Assembly (NCBI GenBank): GCA_017614995.1
Contig: JAGAAX010000051.1
Coordinates: 1-42,042 of the forward strand
Reading direction: 5' to 3'
Length of the DNA: 42,042 bases
Origin: Spirochaetaceae bacterium
GTDB lineage: Bacteria > Spirochaetota > Spirochaetia > Treponematales > Treponemataceae
Positions 1-6,877 of the stretch are shown in pieces. The first letter of the stretch is position 1. Every line of letters begins with the position of its first letter. Position numbers and translations under genes: made by a program. Under the pieces are notes generated by a model that worked only from the letters and a program-made list of their open reading frames with translations, searched no databases and was not told the origin of the DNA.

Positions 1-60
1 ACGGAAAGCCAAACGACCAATGCGGCCGAAACCATTAATAGCAACTCTTACATCTGCCAT
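1..60 (-). CDS. gap: Glyceraldehyde-3-phosphate dehydrogenase, N-terminus only
   Basis: Reading the minus strand from position 60 gives 20 codons starting MADVRVAINGFGRIGRLAFR, the N-terminal NAD-binding Rossmann motif (INGFGRIGR) of glycolytic GAPDH. The rest of the gene lies outside the window. The ATG is preceded on the minus strand by ggaga at a normal distance, so the start is secure. The enzyme oxidises glyceraldehyde-3-phosphate to 1,3-bisphosphoglycerate in the cytoplasm. The next two enzymes of lower glycolysis (pgk and tpiA) lie about 32 kb away on the other strand, so they are not in one operon with it. Confidence 0.93.
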   Translation of the reverse strand, partial: MADVRVAINGFGRIGRLAFR

Positions 61-337
61 TGTATATCTCCTATAACTAAGATAAGTATTTTAGTTCTTT
101 CTTTATCGAATTGTATGTTTTTCAACATTTTGTGTCAATACCGCAACGTTTGATAGTGGCATCTTCAAAATAAAGCCATGTTCTTTTCTGCTGGCTATGC
201 GGCTTTGTGTGCAGACGTATTGTTTTTGTAAACCGTTTGTAATATGATATCAATCCGGTACAAATATTTATAAAAAGTTTTCTATATATATTATGCTTCC
301 GCATCTTATGGAAGGATAACAAATTTTGAGGTGCTTT
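61..337. other. Divergent intergenic region between gap and the META-domain lipoprotein
   Basis: AT-rich spacer of 277 nt between divergently transcribed genes, so both promoters must lie here. A small hairpin (CTTCC 296-300 paired with GGAAG 310-314) lies in the leader of the lipoprotein gene. No convincing -35/-10 pair stood out, and the open frames on either strand look like noise. Confidence 0.4.
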
Positions 338-811
338 ATGAAAAAATTAGCTTTTCTTGTTTTGATTGTTTCAGTATTTGTGCTGTATTCCTGTTCTACA
401 CAAAAATATGTGCCTGACCCTTATGCGAACAGCATACGCCCTTCAATTTGCGGCGAGTGGTTCTTGCAGAGCATGTGCGATTCAGACGGTTCATACCAGG
501 TTAATACCGAAATTACGCTTGTGCTTCCAGAAAAACCGCGGAATGCGCTTCATGGCTCTACCGGCGTAAATCTTTACAATGGAACGGCTGACATTACCGA
601 CAAAGGCTTTTTCTGCGGAACTATCGGTGTTACAAAAATGTCTGGCGATGATGAAGCTTTGGAAAGCGAGCAGGAATACTTGCGGCTTCTGCCATTGTGT
701 GACACCATAACATTGGAAGTCCTTCCGCCGGCAGATGATGACACGCTTGAAATGCGCCGGCTCATTCTGACAAACAAAGCTGAAGGCATCCGCATTGTGT
801 TTATTCAATAA
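338..811 (+). CDS. META (HslJ-like) domain lipoprotein
   Basis: Predicted outer-surface or periplasmic lipoprotein of 157 aa. The N-terminus MKKLAFLVLIVSVFVLYSC is a lipoprotein signal with the lipobox ending in Cys19. Residues from about 40 to the end have the layout of a META/HslJ domain: a GEW start, then GSTGVNLYNGTADI, GTIGVTKM, an acidic EQEYLRLL helix and a final beta strand LILTNKAEGIRIVF. HslJ-type proteins are linked to stress or antibiotic tolerance in other bacteria; a function here is not shown. The ATG at 338 was chosen over an in-frame TTG at 326 because the signal peptide starts there. It is followed after 15 nt by the phosphatase gene, probably in one operon. Confidence 0.72.
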   Translation: MKKLAFLVLIVSVFVLYSCSTQKYVPDPYANSIRPSICGEWFLQSMCDSDGSYQVNTEITLVLPEKPRNALHGSTGVNLYNGTADITDKGFFCGTIGVTKMSGDDEALESEQEYLRLLPLCDTITLEVLPPADDDTLEMRRLILTNKAEGIRIVFIQ

Positions 812-826
812 AACGGAAAGGTGTTT

Positions 827-1564
827 ATGCGTCTAATTTTTATACGGCATGGTGATCCTGATTATGTTCACGACAGTTTGACAGAGAAGGGCAGGCGCGA
901 GGCTGCTCTTCTTGCGGAACGCGTCGCCACTTGGAAAGTTGATGAATTTTATTGCTCTCCGCTTGGACGTGCAAAGGAAACTGCCCGCTATTCGCTTGAA
1001 AAGCTGAACCGGCAGGCACAGACTTTTGAATGGCTCAAAGAATTTTACATAACGATAAAAGACCCTGAAACCGGCAAAGACCGCATTCCCTGGGATTTTA
1101 TGCCTGATTTTTGGACTAGCGACCCGCATTTTTACGACAAGGACAATTGGACAGAGGCTGAAGTCTTTAAGACAGGCGACTTGCGCAAAAATTATGATGA
1201 AGTTGCTGCCGGTCTTGATTCGATTCTTGCAAAGCATGGCTATATAAGAAGCGGCGCGGTTTACAAGACAAATCACACGCAGCCGACCGGCAGCGGCATA
1301 GCTGCCCAAGATGGAAAGACGCTGGTGTTCTTCTGCCACCTCGGTGTTAGCTTTGTGATGATGGCGCACCTTTTGGGTTTTTCGCCTGCGCAGCTTTTTC
1401 ACAACTTTTTTGTCGCACCGACCTCTGTTACGGTTCTAAATGCAGAGGAACGCATTGCCGGAACTGCGATGTTCAGAACGCAGGTTATCGGCTGTACGCG
1501 CCATCTTGCTGGGCTTGAGCCGGTTTCGGCTTCAGGCTATTTTACGGATGTTTTTCAGGATTAA
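827..1564 (+). CDS. Histidine phosphatase (phosphoglycerate mutase-like) family protein
   Basis: A 245-aa cytoplasmic phosphatase or mutase of the histidine phosphatase superfamily. The hallmark RHG motif is at residues 8-10 (IFIRHGDPDY) and a second histidine motif appears near residue 170 (VFFCHLGVSFVMM). The family forms a phospho-histidine intermediate on the first His. The substrate cannot be read from the sequence; the length fits small-molecule phosphatases rather than glycolytic GpmA. The ATG at 827 has a good ribosome site (ggaaagg, 815-821); the GTG at 821 lies within that site and is rejected. It sits between the META lipoprotein and AlaX genes with short gaps, consistent with a three-gene operon. 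Confidence 0.83.
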   Translation: MRLIFIRHGDPDYVHDSLTEKGRREAALLAERVATWKVDEFYCSPLGRAKETARYSLEKLNRQAQTFEWLKEFYITIKDPETGKDRIPWDFMPDFWTSDPHFYDKDNWTEAEVFKTGDLRKNYDEVAAGLDSILAKHGYIRSGAVYKTNHTQPTGSGIAAQDGKTLVFFCHLGVSFVMMAHLLGFSPAQLFHNFFVAPTSVTVLNAEERIAGTAMFRTQVIGCTRHLAGLEPVSASGYFTDVFQD

Positions 1565-1577
1565 GGAAATTGCACTA

Positions 1578-2069
1578 ATGGACGAAACAAACGGACAGAA
1601 CCAGAATGAATTGAATGTGCCAAAAAAAGATTATTGCCGCCCAATGCACACAACCGAGCATATCTTGAATCAGACGATGTGCCGCCGTTTTAATTGCGGC
1701 CGCTCTTTTAGCGCGCATATTGAAGCCAAAAAGTCAAAATGCGACTACCGTTTTGAAGATGCTTCAAAAGTGCCTTCTGTAGAAGCTCTTGCAGAAATTG
1801 AATCCGAAGTAAACGCCGTAATTGCAAGAAACCTTGATGTTTCAAGCAAAGTTGTGACGCGTCAGGAAGCCGCCAAATATACAGACTTATCACGTCTGCC
1901 ACAAGACGCAAGCGAAATGGTAAAGCTTGTGTTTGTCGGCGACTACGACGTGTGCCCCTGCATCGGCGCGCACGTTGCAAATACAAGCGAAATCGGACAT
2001 TTCCGCATTATAAGCACAGACTATAAAGACGGCGTTCTCCGCCTGCGCTGGAAGGTTGACCCGAAATAA
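1578..2069 (+). CDS. AlaX-type alanyl-tRNA editing protein
   Basis: A 163-aa free-standing homologue of the threonyl/alanyl-tRNA synthetase second additional domain. Zinc-site motifs are visible: HTTEH (HxxxH) in the N-terminal third and CIGAH (CxxxH) followed by VANTSEIGHFRI in the C-terminal third, matching the CGGTHVxNTGEIG pattern of AlaRS editing domains. Such proteins hydrolyse Ser-tRNA(Ala) or Gly-tRNA(Ala) in trans. Its size fits the short AlaX class. The ATG at 1578 lies 13 nt after the phosphatase stop, with aaggaaa upstream. A longer frame from 1440 runs back inside the phosphatase gene and is not used. Confidence 0.82.
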   Translation: MDETNGQNQNELNVPKKDYCRPMHTTEHILNQTMCRRFNCGRSFSAHIEAKKSKCDYRFEDASKVPSVEALAEIESEVNAVIARNLDVSSKVVTRQEAAKYTDLSRLPQDASEMVKLVFVGDYDVCPCIGAHVANTSEIGHFRIISTDYKDGVLRLRWKVDPK

Positions 2070-2398
2070 CCTGCGTGTACGTACGCTTCAGCATGAAAAA
2101 TTATCTAGAAATTGTAACAGGCAAGAACCCGCTCTCGGCAAATTTCGTTCCACGAATTAGATTCACACCTTCGGTGTTCATGTAATTCGCGTCACAAAAT
2201 CCGCCTACGCAGGTTCTTGTATGTGTACATCTGTGTAGATTGTATTTTTCTGGCGGAAAGTAGTGAATTGCGGACGCGGACTGCCTCATGGCTTGCCATG
2301 CGAGCAGGACGACGGACGCAAATAACGGATTTCCGCCAAGCAAAATCTCATTCTAATGCCTTTCATGCTAAACCCACAGGAGACGTGTACGGTGTTTT
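2070..2398. other. Intergenic region containing one copy of a structured dispersed repeat
   Basis: About 330 nt without a credible gene before the promoter of the GGDEF gene. It carries repeat copy R1 (2141-2210), listed separately. The rest is unremarkable. A minus-strand frame of 80 codons covers the repeat and most of the region, but it has no ribosome site and is not called. Confidence 0.4.
2141..2210 (-). repeat. Dispersed hairpin repeat, copy R1 (minus orientation)
   Basis: Read on the minus strand this 70-nt stretch matches 6090-6159 (copy R2, plus strand) at roughly 88 percent of positions. It folds into a long hairpin: CGCGAATTA pairs with TAATTCGTG, and inside that ACACC pairs with GGTGT around a GAA loop. 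Base changes between copies keep the pairing (ACACC/GGTGT here, GCACC/GGTGC in R2). Confidence 0.75.
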
Positions 2399-2427
2399 TT
2401 GACTTTTCAAAAAATTTGCTGTATCTT
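2399..2427 (+). promoter_or_regulatory. Sigma-70 type promoter placed for a leaderless transcript
   Basis: TTGACT (2399-2404), a 17-nt spacer, then TATCTT (2422-2427). Only 6 nt separate the -10 box from the ATG at 2434, so transcription would start at or beside the start codon. No ribosome site precedes that ATG. Confidence 0.65.
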
Positions 2428-2433
2428 TTTTAT

Positions 2434-4389
2434 ATGGGAAGAAAACGCAAGCGGATCGGATTGCTTATTCATGATGAAGAATCCGAGTATTCAATGGAAT
2501 TGATAAAAGGAATAGAGCAGGGCTGCAAAGAGGCAGATGCGCAGCTTTTTATTTTTACCGTCGGCGAGTTCAACTGTACATGGTCAAAAAACGAATATCA
2601 GCGCAGAGCTGTTACTTTTTTTATCAACCAGAATAATATAGACGTATTGCTTTGTGCGTCTGCCATTCAGATGAATAATATTTCAACTGAAGATTTTATC
2701 TCATACTTGAATTATTTTAAGCCGCTGCCTGTTATAAGCATCGGTGTAGAAATCCCGGATATTCCGAGTGTAGTTGTTGACTGCACAAAAGCCTTAAAAA
2801 ATCTTGTAAATCACTTAATAGACAAACATCATTGTAAAAAAATCGGTGTTCTCGGCGTTTCTATTGCCTCAAAAGACGCAGAAGACAGAAACAGGGTTAT
2901 TTTCAGTACATTAAGAGAACGCGGCTATGCTCATGACGATTCAGTGGTTATTTACGGTCAGTTTACTTATTCGTGCGTACTGAATAATATCAAAAAATAT
3001 GTAGAGGAGCACAAAACCTTTGATTTTGACGGCATAGTTTCTCTTAACGATGATATGGCTTTTGCGCTTTTTGATTACTGCAACGACAACGGCATAAAAA
3101 TCCCTGAAGATTTGTGCCTGTGCGGTTTTGACGATATTCCGCGCTGTTCTTTTACACAGCCTTCGCTTACAAGCGTAAACCAGCAGATAGCGGAGCAGGG
3201 TCGGCGCAGTGTAGAAATTGCGCTTGACTTGCTTAATGGCAAAAAAGTGCCGCCCAAAACTTATATAGAAGCAAAGGTGAAATACAGACAGTCTTGCGGC
3301 TGTATTGAAGCAGGCTCGAATATCCACACGATAACTGACACAGGCGAAACTGCCTATTATTCTGATTTTCAAAAAATATCTGCCGCCCTCGACTGGCACC
3401 GCAAGAGAATTCAGCTTTCTAATATTACGGACTTTCAGACAAGTCACCTTGAATATGCGTCTTACAGAATTTTAAAAGAAACATTGAATGACGACTGCCG
3501 CTCGTTCAATTGCAGTGCCATGTCTGTGTGCCTTTACGAGCCGCCCATTGAGACAGAAAGCTTTGTCCATTTTGCAGTGCCGGAGAATGTAAATCTTTTT
3601 GTCGGCTATGACGATAAAATCGGGTTTGACACAAAGAATATTTCTGAGCCGGTTTATTTTAATCCGCATAAGTACATACTTCCGCCTGAATATATGGCTG
3701 ACACAACCGAATCAACGACTGTTTTTGCGCTTTATCAGAGGAATGTGCAGTACGGCTATGTTGTCTGGCGTACCGGCGATTTTGACCCATGTATGTACAG
3801 AATAATCTCAAAGACCTTTTCGTGCTTTTTCGGTTCTGCATTTATAAACCGCAGAGAAGAAATTCAGCGCCAGCAGCTTGAAGAAAACAATATGCTTCTT
3901 GCAAAATTTTCGCGTACAGACGAGCTGACGCAGCTTTTAAACCGCCGCGGATTTATGAACATTGCCCAGCAGTCTGTAAACATTGCAATGGGCATACGCC
4001 AGTCCGGCATGGTTGTTTACGGCGATATGGACGGCTTAAAAAAGATTAACGACACTTACGGACATGAGGCAGGCGACAGGGCAATAAAAGCCGAAGCTGA
4101 AATCCTTACAAAAGCTTTCCGCTGCACAGACATTATAGGACGGCTTGGCGGCGATGAATTTGCAGTTGTCGCTTTGGGCTTGACGGAAAAAGCATATAAA
4201 AAAATCAAGGACAATATTGAGAAGCTCTGCGAAGAATGGAATAAAACGGCTGATGAGGAATTTGTGCTTTCCATAAGTCTTGGCGCGGCATTCTTTGACG
4301 AAAACAACTTTGACTTGAATGAGCTGCTAAAAAAAGCCGATGCCGCCCAATACAAAGAGAAAAACCTCAAAAAAGCCACGCGAAAATAA
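2434..4389 (+). CDS. LacI/PurR-like ligand-binding domain fused to a GGDEF diguanylate cyclase
   Basis: A 651-aa soluble protein predicted to make cyclic di-GMP in response to a small ligand. Residues 5-290 resemble the effector-binding domain of LacI/PurR regulators (RKRIGLLIHDEESEYSMELIKG start; CLCGFDDIPRCSFTQPSLTSV; VKYRQSCGC end), but no DNA-binding helix-turn-helix, signal peptide or membrane segment is present. A middle region of about 340-490 may be GAF-like. The C-terminal GGDEF domain has GDMDGLKKINDTYGHEAGD, and its RLGGDEF motif (first Gly near residue 572) is intact. The RCTD sequence just before it matches the RxxD inhibitory site, so product feedback is likely. The ATG at 2434 is chosen because the paralogue at 11720-13675 starts at the same point of the domain and a promoter lies 6 nt upstream. 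A GTG at 2392 with aggaga before it is the alternative. Confidence 0.85.
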   Translation: MGRKRKRIGLLIHDEESEYSMELIKGIEQGCKEADAQLFIFTVGEFNCTWSKNEYQRRAVTFFINQNNIDVLLCASAIQMNNISTEDFISYLNYFKPLPVISIGVEIPDIPSVVVDCTKALKNLVNHLIDKHHCKKIGVLGVSIASKDAEDRNRVIFSTLRERGYAHDDSVVIYGQFTYSCVLNNIKKYVEEHKTFDFDGIVSLNDDMAFALFDYCNDNGIKIPEDLCLCGFDDIPRCSFTQPSLTSVNQQIAEQGRRSVEIALDLLNGKKVPPKTYIEAKVKYRQSCGCIEAGSNIHTITDTGETAYYSDFQKISAALDWHRKRIQLSNITDFQTSHLEYASYRILKETLNDDCRSFNCSAMSVCLYEPPIETESFVHFAVPENVNLFVGYDDKIGFDTKNISEPVYFNPHKYILPPEYMADTTESTTVFALYQRNVQYGYVVWRTGDFDPCMYRIISKTFSCFFGSAFINRREEIQRQQLEENNMLLAKFSRTDELTQLLNRRGFMNIAQQSVNIAMGIRQSGMVVYGDMDGLKKINDTYGHEAGDRAIKAEAEILTKAFRCTDIIGRLGGDEFAVVALGLTEKAYKKIKDNIEKLCEEWNKTADEEFVLSISLGAAFFDENNFDLNELLKKADAAQYKEKNLKKATRK

Positions 4390-4461
4390 GCCGTAATGGA
4401 ACTCGGCTAAAAGTGACAGCTTGTACATAATTTACGAGTTTTGCGTTTTGCATAAGCTTTA

Positions 4462-4586
4462 TCTACAGTTTAGTGCCTTTTATGGCGAAACGCCCAGTTT
4501 GCATAAATGCAAACTGGCTGGTTGGTGCAACTCATTTTTCTAAGGAAAACTCGGCTGTTTCGCAAGGTTATGCCCAAAACTGTAGA
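4462..4586. repeat. Nested inverted repeat between convergent genes
   Basis: Two 30-nt arms (4462-4491 and 4557-4586) are imperfect inverted copies. Their outer 10 nt (TCTACAGTTT / AAACTGTAGA) and inner 7 nt (GCGAAAC / GTTTCGC) match exactly. Between them lies a perfect hairpin, CCAGTTTGCAT (4494-4504) with ATGCAAACTGG (4507-4517). It lies between the ends of two convergent genes. It may be a two-way terminator or a small MITE-like element. No T-run follows the inner hairpin. Confidence 0.55.
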
Positions 4587-4606
4587 TTAATCCAAAGGCG
4601 AAACGC

Positions 4607-5941
4607 TCAATCCAATGGCGGCAGTTCAGACGGAATCTCAATCTGCTTTTTCAAGTCTTCAAGCTGAGACGTAAGCGCAAGCATTTTTTGGGTTGAATTC
4701 AAAAGACGCTGTGCAAGCAGCTTTGAAAGAAAGATGCCGTAATGCGGATTCCGTCTTATAAGGTTAAGGAACGAAACTTTTGGAATCTTGATGAGCTTGC
4801 CGCCGCCGATTGCCATAACTGTGGCAGAGCGTCTGTCATTCAGCAAAAATGCCATTTCGCCGATGAACATGTCGTTCGGCGAAAGAACCGAAACAAGCTT
4901 GTTGTCTGTGTAGATTGCGTAGCGTCCGCTTACAATAAAGTACAGGTCGTTGCTTATTTCATTTTCACGGCAGACAATTTGTCTGTCTACAAAGTTGATG
5001 CTTGCAAAAGACTGCATGATGCTCGGAATTGTGTTTGCGGCATCTTTCAAGTTGTTTATCTCAAAAGAAACTTCGTTGCCTTTTTCGTTGTAGGTAAGCG
5101 AAGAAACAAGGCTTTCTGAAAGCTTCATTCCGCGGCCATGTGTTTCTTCAGAAAAGTCTTTGTTCAAGTGCTTGCGCCAGTCAAAACCTTCACCGTCGTC
5201 GCGGATAACAAACTTTGATTTTGTTCTGCCGATTGCATAAGCTATGCGGATTTGTCTTGAAGCAATTTCAGGCTGCTTGCACTTTTCTTGGATAAGCGAA
5301 AGAATGTTGCCGCCTTTTTCGAGCCATTCAGTCTTTTCGTCGTATGTTATGCCGCAGTTGCCGTGCTCAAGTGCGTTTGTCAAAAGCTCCATGAGTACAG
5401 TCTGCAAAGAATAAAGGTCGTCATCGCTGATGCGGTTAGAGCTGTACATGTAGCCTACCAAAAAGCGTGTGTACAGTCTGAAATCCATCGGGTCGTTTCC
5501 GCAGACAAAAGAGCCGGTCTCTTTGCCGCCAAAGTTTTCCTGCATACCGCGGTTAAACAGAAAATGCTGGTTGCGCCATAAAATGCGCAGCAGGCGCGTA
5601 AAGTTCTCTTTGAAGTTGGTCAAAGTCTGAACGATAAGAATGTTCGGGTCTTTGCGCTCGTCAACTTCCTGCGCCTGTGCAGCATTTGCAACAACCGCAA
5701 TAATGCCGCCGTTATGCAGCCATGGGTCAGAATCGATAGTCGCAATTATTCGGTGACAGTCAATTTCTTTTGACGTAAAGTCTATAATCTTAATTTCCGG
5801 AAGTTCATAATCAATTGAGCTAAGAGCTTCGTCTGTGTCGTTGTAGTAGTCTGCATCAAAATAAGTAGCATATTTTTTGCAGCTCAGTTTTACAGTATCA
5901 ATAACCTGCTGGTTAGTAGAAGCAACAAGAATCTTTTTCAT
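4607..5941 (-). CDS. Receiver-like / HATPase (RsbW-type) / cyclic-nucleotide-binding regulator
   Basis: A 444-aa cytoplasmic signalling protein with three parts. Residues 1-115 resemble a response-regulator receiver (MKKILVAST; KIIDF carries the probable acceptor Asp). Residues about 185-325 are a GHKL ATPase of the anti-sigma/serine kinase type: N box MELLTNALEHG, G1 box DDGEGFDW, G2 box HGRGMKLSESL. Residues about 335-430 are a cNMP-binding domain with a good phosphate-binding cassette (FIGEMAFLLNDRRSATV). No histidine-kinase dimerisation helix is visible, so serine kinase or anti-sigma activity on a partner protein is more likely than autokinase activity. No partner is encoded nearby. The start is the ATG at 5941: an upstream extension is hydrophobic and lies over a promoter-like sequence. 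Confidence 0.8.
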   Translation of the reverse strand: MKKILVASTNQQVIDTVKLSCKKYATYFDADYYNDTDEALSSIDYELPEIKIIDFTSKEIDCHRIIATIDSDPWLHNGGIIAVVANAAQAQEVDERKDPNILIVQTLTNFKENFTRLLRILWRNQHFLFNRGMQENFGGKETGSFVCGNDPMDFRLYTRFLVGYMYSSNRISDDDLYSLQTVLMELLTNALEHGNCGITYDEKTEWLEKGGNILSLIQEKCKQPEIASRQIRIAYAIGRTKSKFVIRDDGEGFDWRKHLNKDFSEETHGRGMKLSESLVSSLTYNEKGNEVSFEINNLKDAANTIPSIMQSFASINFVDRQIVCRENEISNDLYFIVSGRYAIYTDNKLVSVLSPNDMFIGEMAFLLNDRRSATVMAIGGGKLIKIPKVSFLNLIRRNPHYGIFLSKLLAQRLLNSTQKMLALTSQLEDLKKQIEIPSELPPLD

Positions 5942-5949
5942 AACAATAG

Positions 5950-5976
5950 GATATATCATAATTACGCCGAAAACAA
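5950..5976 (-). promoter_or_regulatory. Candidate leaderless-type promoter for the receiver/HATPase/cNMP gene
   Basis: Minus strand: TTGTTT (5976-5971), a 15-nt spacer, TATATC (5955-5950), then 8 nt to the ATG at 5941. The spacer is short, so this is weaker than the other examples, but no ribosome site precedes the ATG. Confidence 0.4.
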
Positions 5977-6089
5977 GAAAAAAAACATTTTTTATGTTGC
6001 GCAAAAATTTTTTACAGTTTAAACTGAGTAACATCACAAAGGTTTATCTGATAATTGATAATATCCGCTTGAAAAAAAGATGAAAAAAT

Positions 6090-6159
6090 GCGTAGACAGA
6101 TTTCGTGACGTGAATTACATGAGCACCGAAGGTGCGAATCTAATTCGCGGAACGGAATC
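6090..6159 (+). repeat. Dispersed hairpin repeat, copy R2
   Basis: Second copy of the element at 2141-2210, in the opposite orientation. Stem CGTGAATTA / TAATTCGCG encloses GCACC GAA GGTGC. It lies upstream of the AT-rich gene at 6242 and would be in that gene's leader or promoter region. Confidence 0.75.
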
Positions 6160-6241
6160 TGGAGGAAGTAGATTTTTTCATACTTATGCTTTTGTAGATT
6201 CACTCTAATCGCAAATCAGAATTCCGGGAGAGTATAAAAAA

Positions 6242-6655
6242 ATGATTTTTTTTAACAATGAAGAGATTTATTATAATTGTTTTGATTTTTTAATTAATGA
6301 ATATGGCTACAAGGTAGCTTCTAAAAATATAAAAGAAGGCTTATGGTATTCAAAATTTGTTCTCAAGCATAATATTTATCCAGAAATTACTATTGAAATT
6401 GAAAAATCTTATTTGGTAGTCTTTATGCTAATAGAAGGAAAAGAATTATGGAGCTTACCTCAAATATATAAATTTTTGCATCATAATGAAATTGTCAGGG
6501 GAGATTATAGTTCATGTTCTTTAATAAAGAAAGACTTTAAACAAATAACAAGACAATATTTAGATGAAATTTTAGGAAATATCGATCAAATCAAAAATCA
6601 AAATATAAAGAAGTTCTATGATGAATTTCCACCACATGTGTTTGTTTGGAAATAA
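6242..6655 (+). CDS. Hypothetical protein, AT-rich
   Basis: A 137-aa protein I do not recognise. It starts MIFFNNEEIYYNCFDFLINEYG, has a mixed charged and aromatic composition, and has no signal peptide or membrane segment. Its AT content and codon use are unlike the flanking core genes and resemble the integron cassette genes at the right end of the window, which suggests acquisition by transfer. A purine-rich gggagag about 10 nt upstream could serve as ribosome site. Immunity-type proteins of polymorphic toxin systems can look like this, but nothing in the sequence proves it. Confidence 0.6.
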   Translation: MIFFNNEEIYYNCFDFLINEYGYKVASKNIKEGLWYSKFVLKHNIYPEITIEIEKSYLVVFMLIEGKELWSLPQIYKFLHHNEIVRGDYSSCSLIKKDFKQITRQYLDEILGNIDQIKNQNIKKFYDEFPPHVFVWK

Positions 6656-6675
6656 TTACTACAAACATTTAGCTG

Positions 6676-6704
6676 TTGACGTTTTTCCCCTAACGGAGTA
6701 ATAT
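6676..6704 (+). promoter_or_regulatory. Promoter of the corA leader
   Basis: TTGACG (6676-6681), a 17-nt spacer, TAATAT (6699-6704). This is one of the best promoter matches in the window and predicts a start near 6711. That leaves a leader of about 167 nt before corA. Confidence 0.7.
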
Positions 6705-6710
6705 CGCACT

Positions 6711-6877
6711 ATAGTTCCCGCATGTTTTGTGACATGCAATTCCTTTCTTTTAGGAGGCGTATCATGGATACATACCCTGGTAGTAGTCATCGTGATTCAT
6801 TCGTAACAGACGGCGCCTTCTACAGCTTAATCAGATAACAGCTTTCAGGCGCTTCAATTTAAACACAAGAGGCGCAG
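6711..6877 (+). promoter_or_regulatory. Structured leader of corA with mutually exclusive pairings
   Basis: The predicted 5' leader holds a hairpin GCATGT/ACATGC (6720-6725, 6732-6737), a 24-codon ORF with a perfect ribosome site, and a switchable element. GCGCCT (6813-6818), inside the ORF, can pair with AGGCGC at 6847-6852 or with AGGCGC at 6870-6875. The second copy contains the corA ribosome site (GAGG 6869-6872). Ribosome position on the small ORF could therefore decide whether the corA start is open. I could not match it to the M-box magnesium riboswitch. The mechanism is inferred. Confidence 0.55.
6764..6838 (+). CDS. Leader peptide upstream of corA (24 aa)
   Basis: Short ORF from ATG 6764 to TAA 6836-6838, beginning MDTYPGSSHRDSF and ending FYSLIR. 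AGGAGG (6752-6757) lies 6 nt before the ATG, a stronger ribosome site than that of corA itself. It stops 39 nt before corA. Its 3' part contains the GCGCCT segment that can pair with the corA ribosome site. Magnesium transporter genes in enterobacteria are controlled by leader peptides (mgtL, corL); this one shows no sequence likeness that I can see, so the role is inferred from position. It could also be a small functional protein. Confidence 0.6.
   Translation: MDTYPGSSHRDSFVTDGAFYSLIR

Noticed and set aside
1440-1577. N-terminal extension of AlaX from 1440
   Set aside because: It lies inside the phosphatase gene in another frame; the family N-terminus fits ATG 1578.
2101-2343. 80-codon minus-strand ORF over repeat R1
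   Set aside because: No ribosome site, and differences from the matching frame in R2 change the peptide while keeping the hairpin.
6711-6877. M-box magnesium riboswitch before corA
   Set aside because: I could not find the conserved M-box segments; the features seen fit a leader-ORF switch better. A covariance search would settle it.
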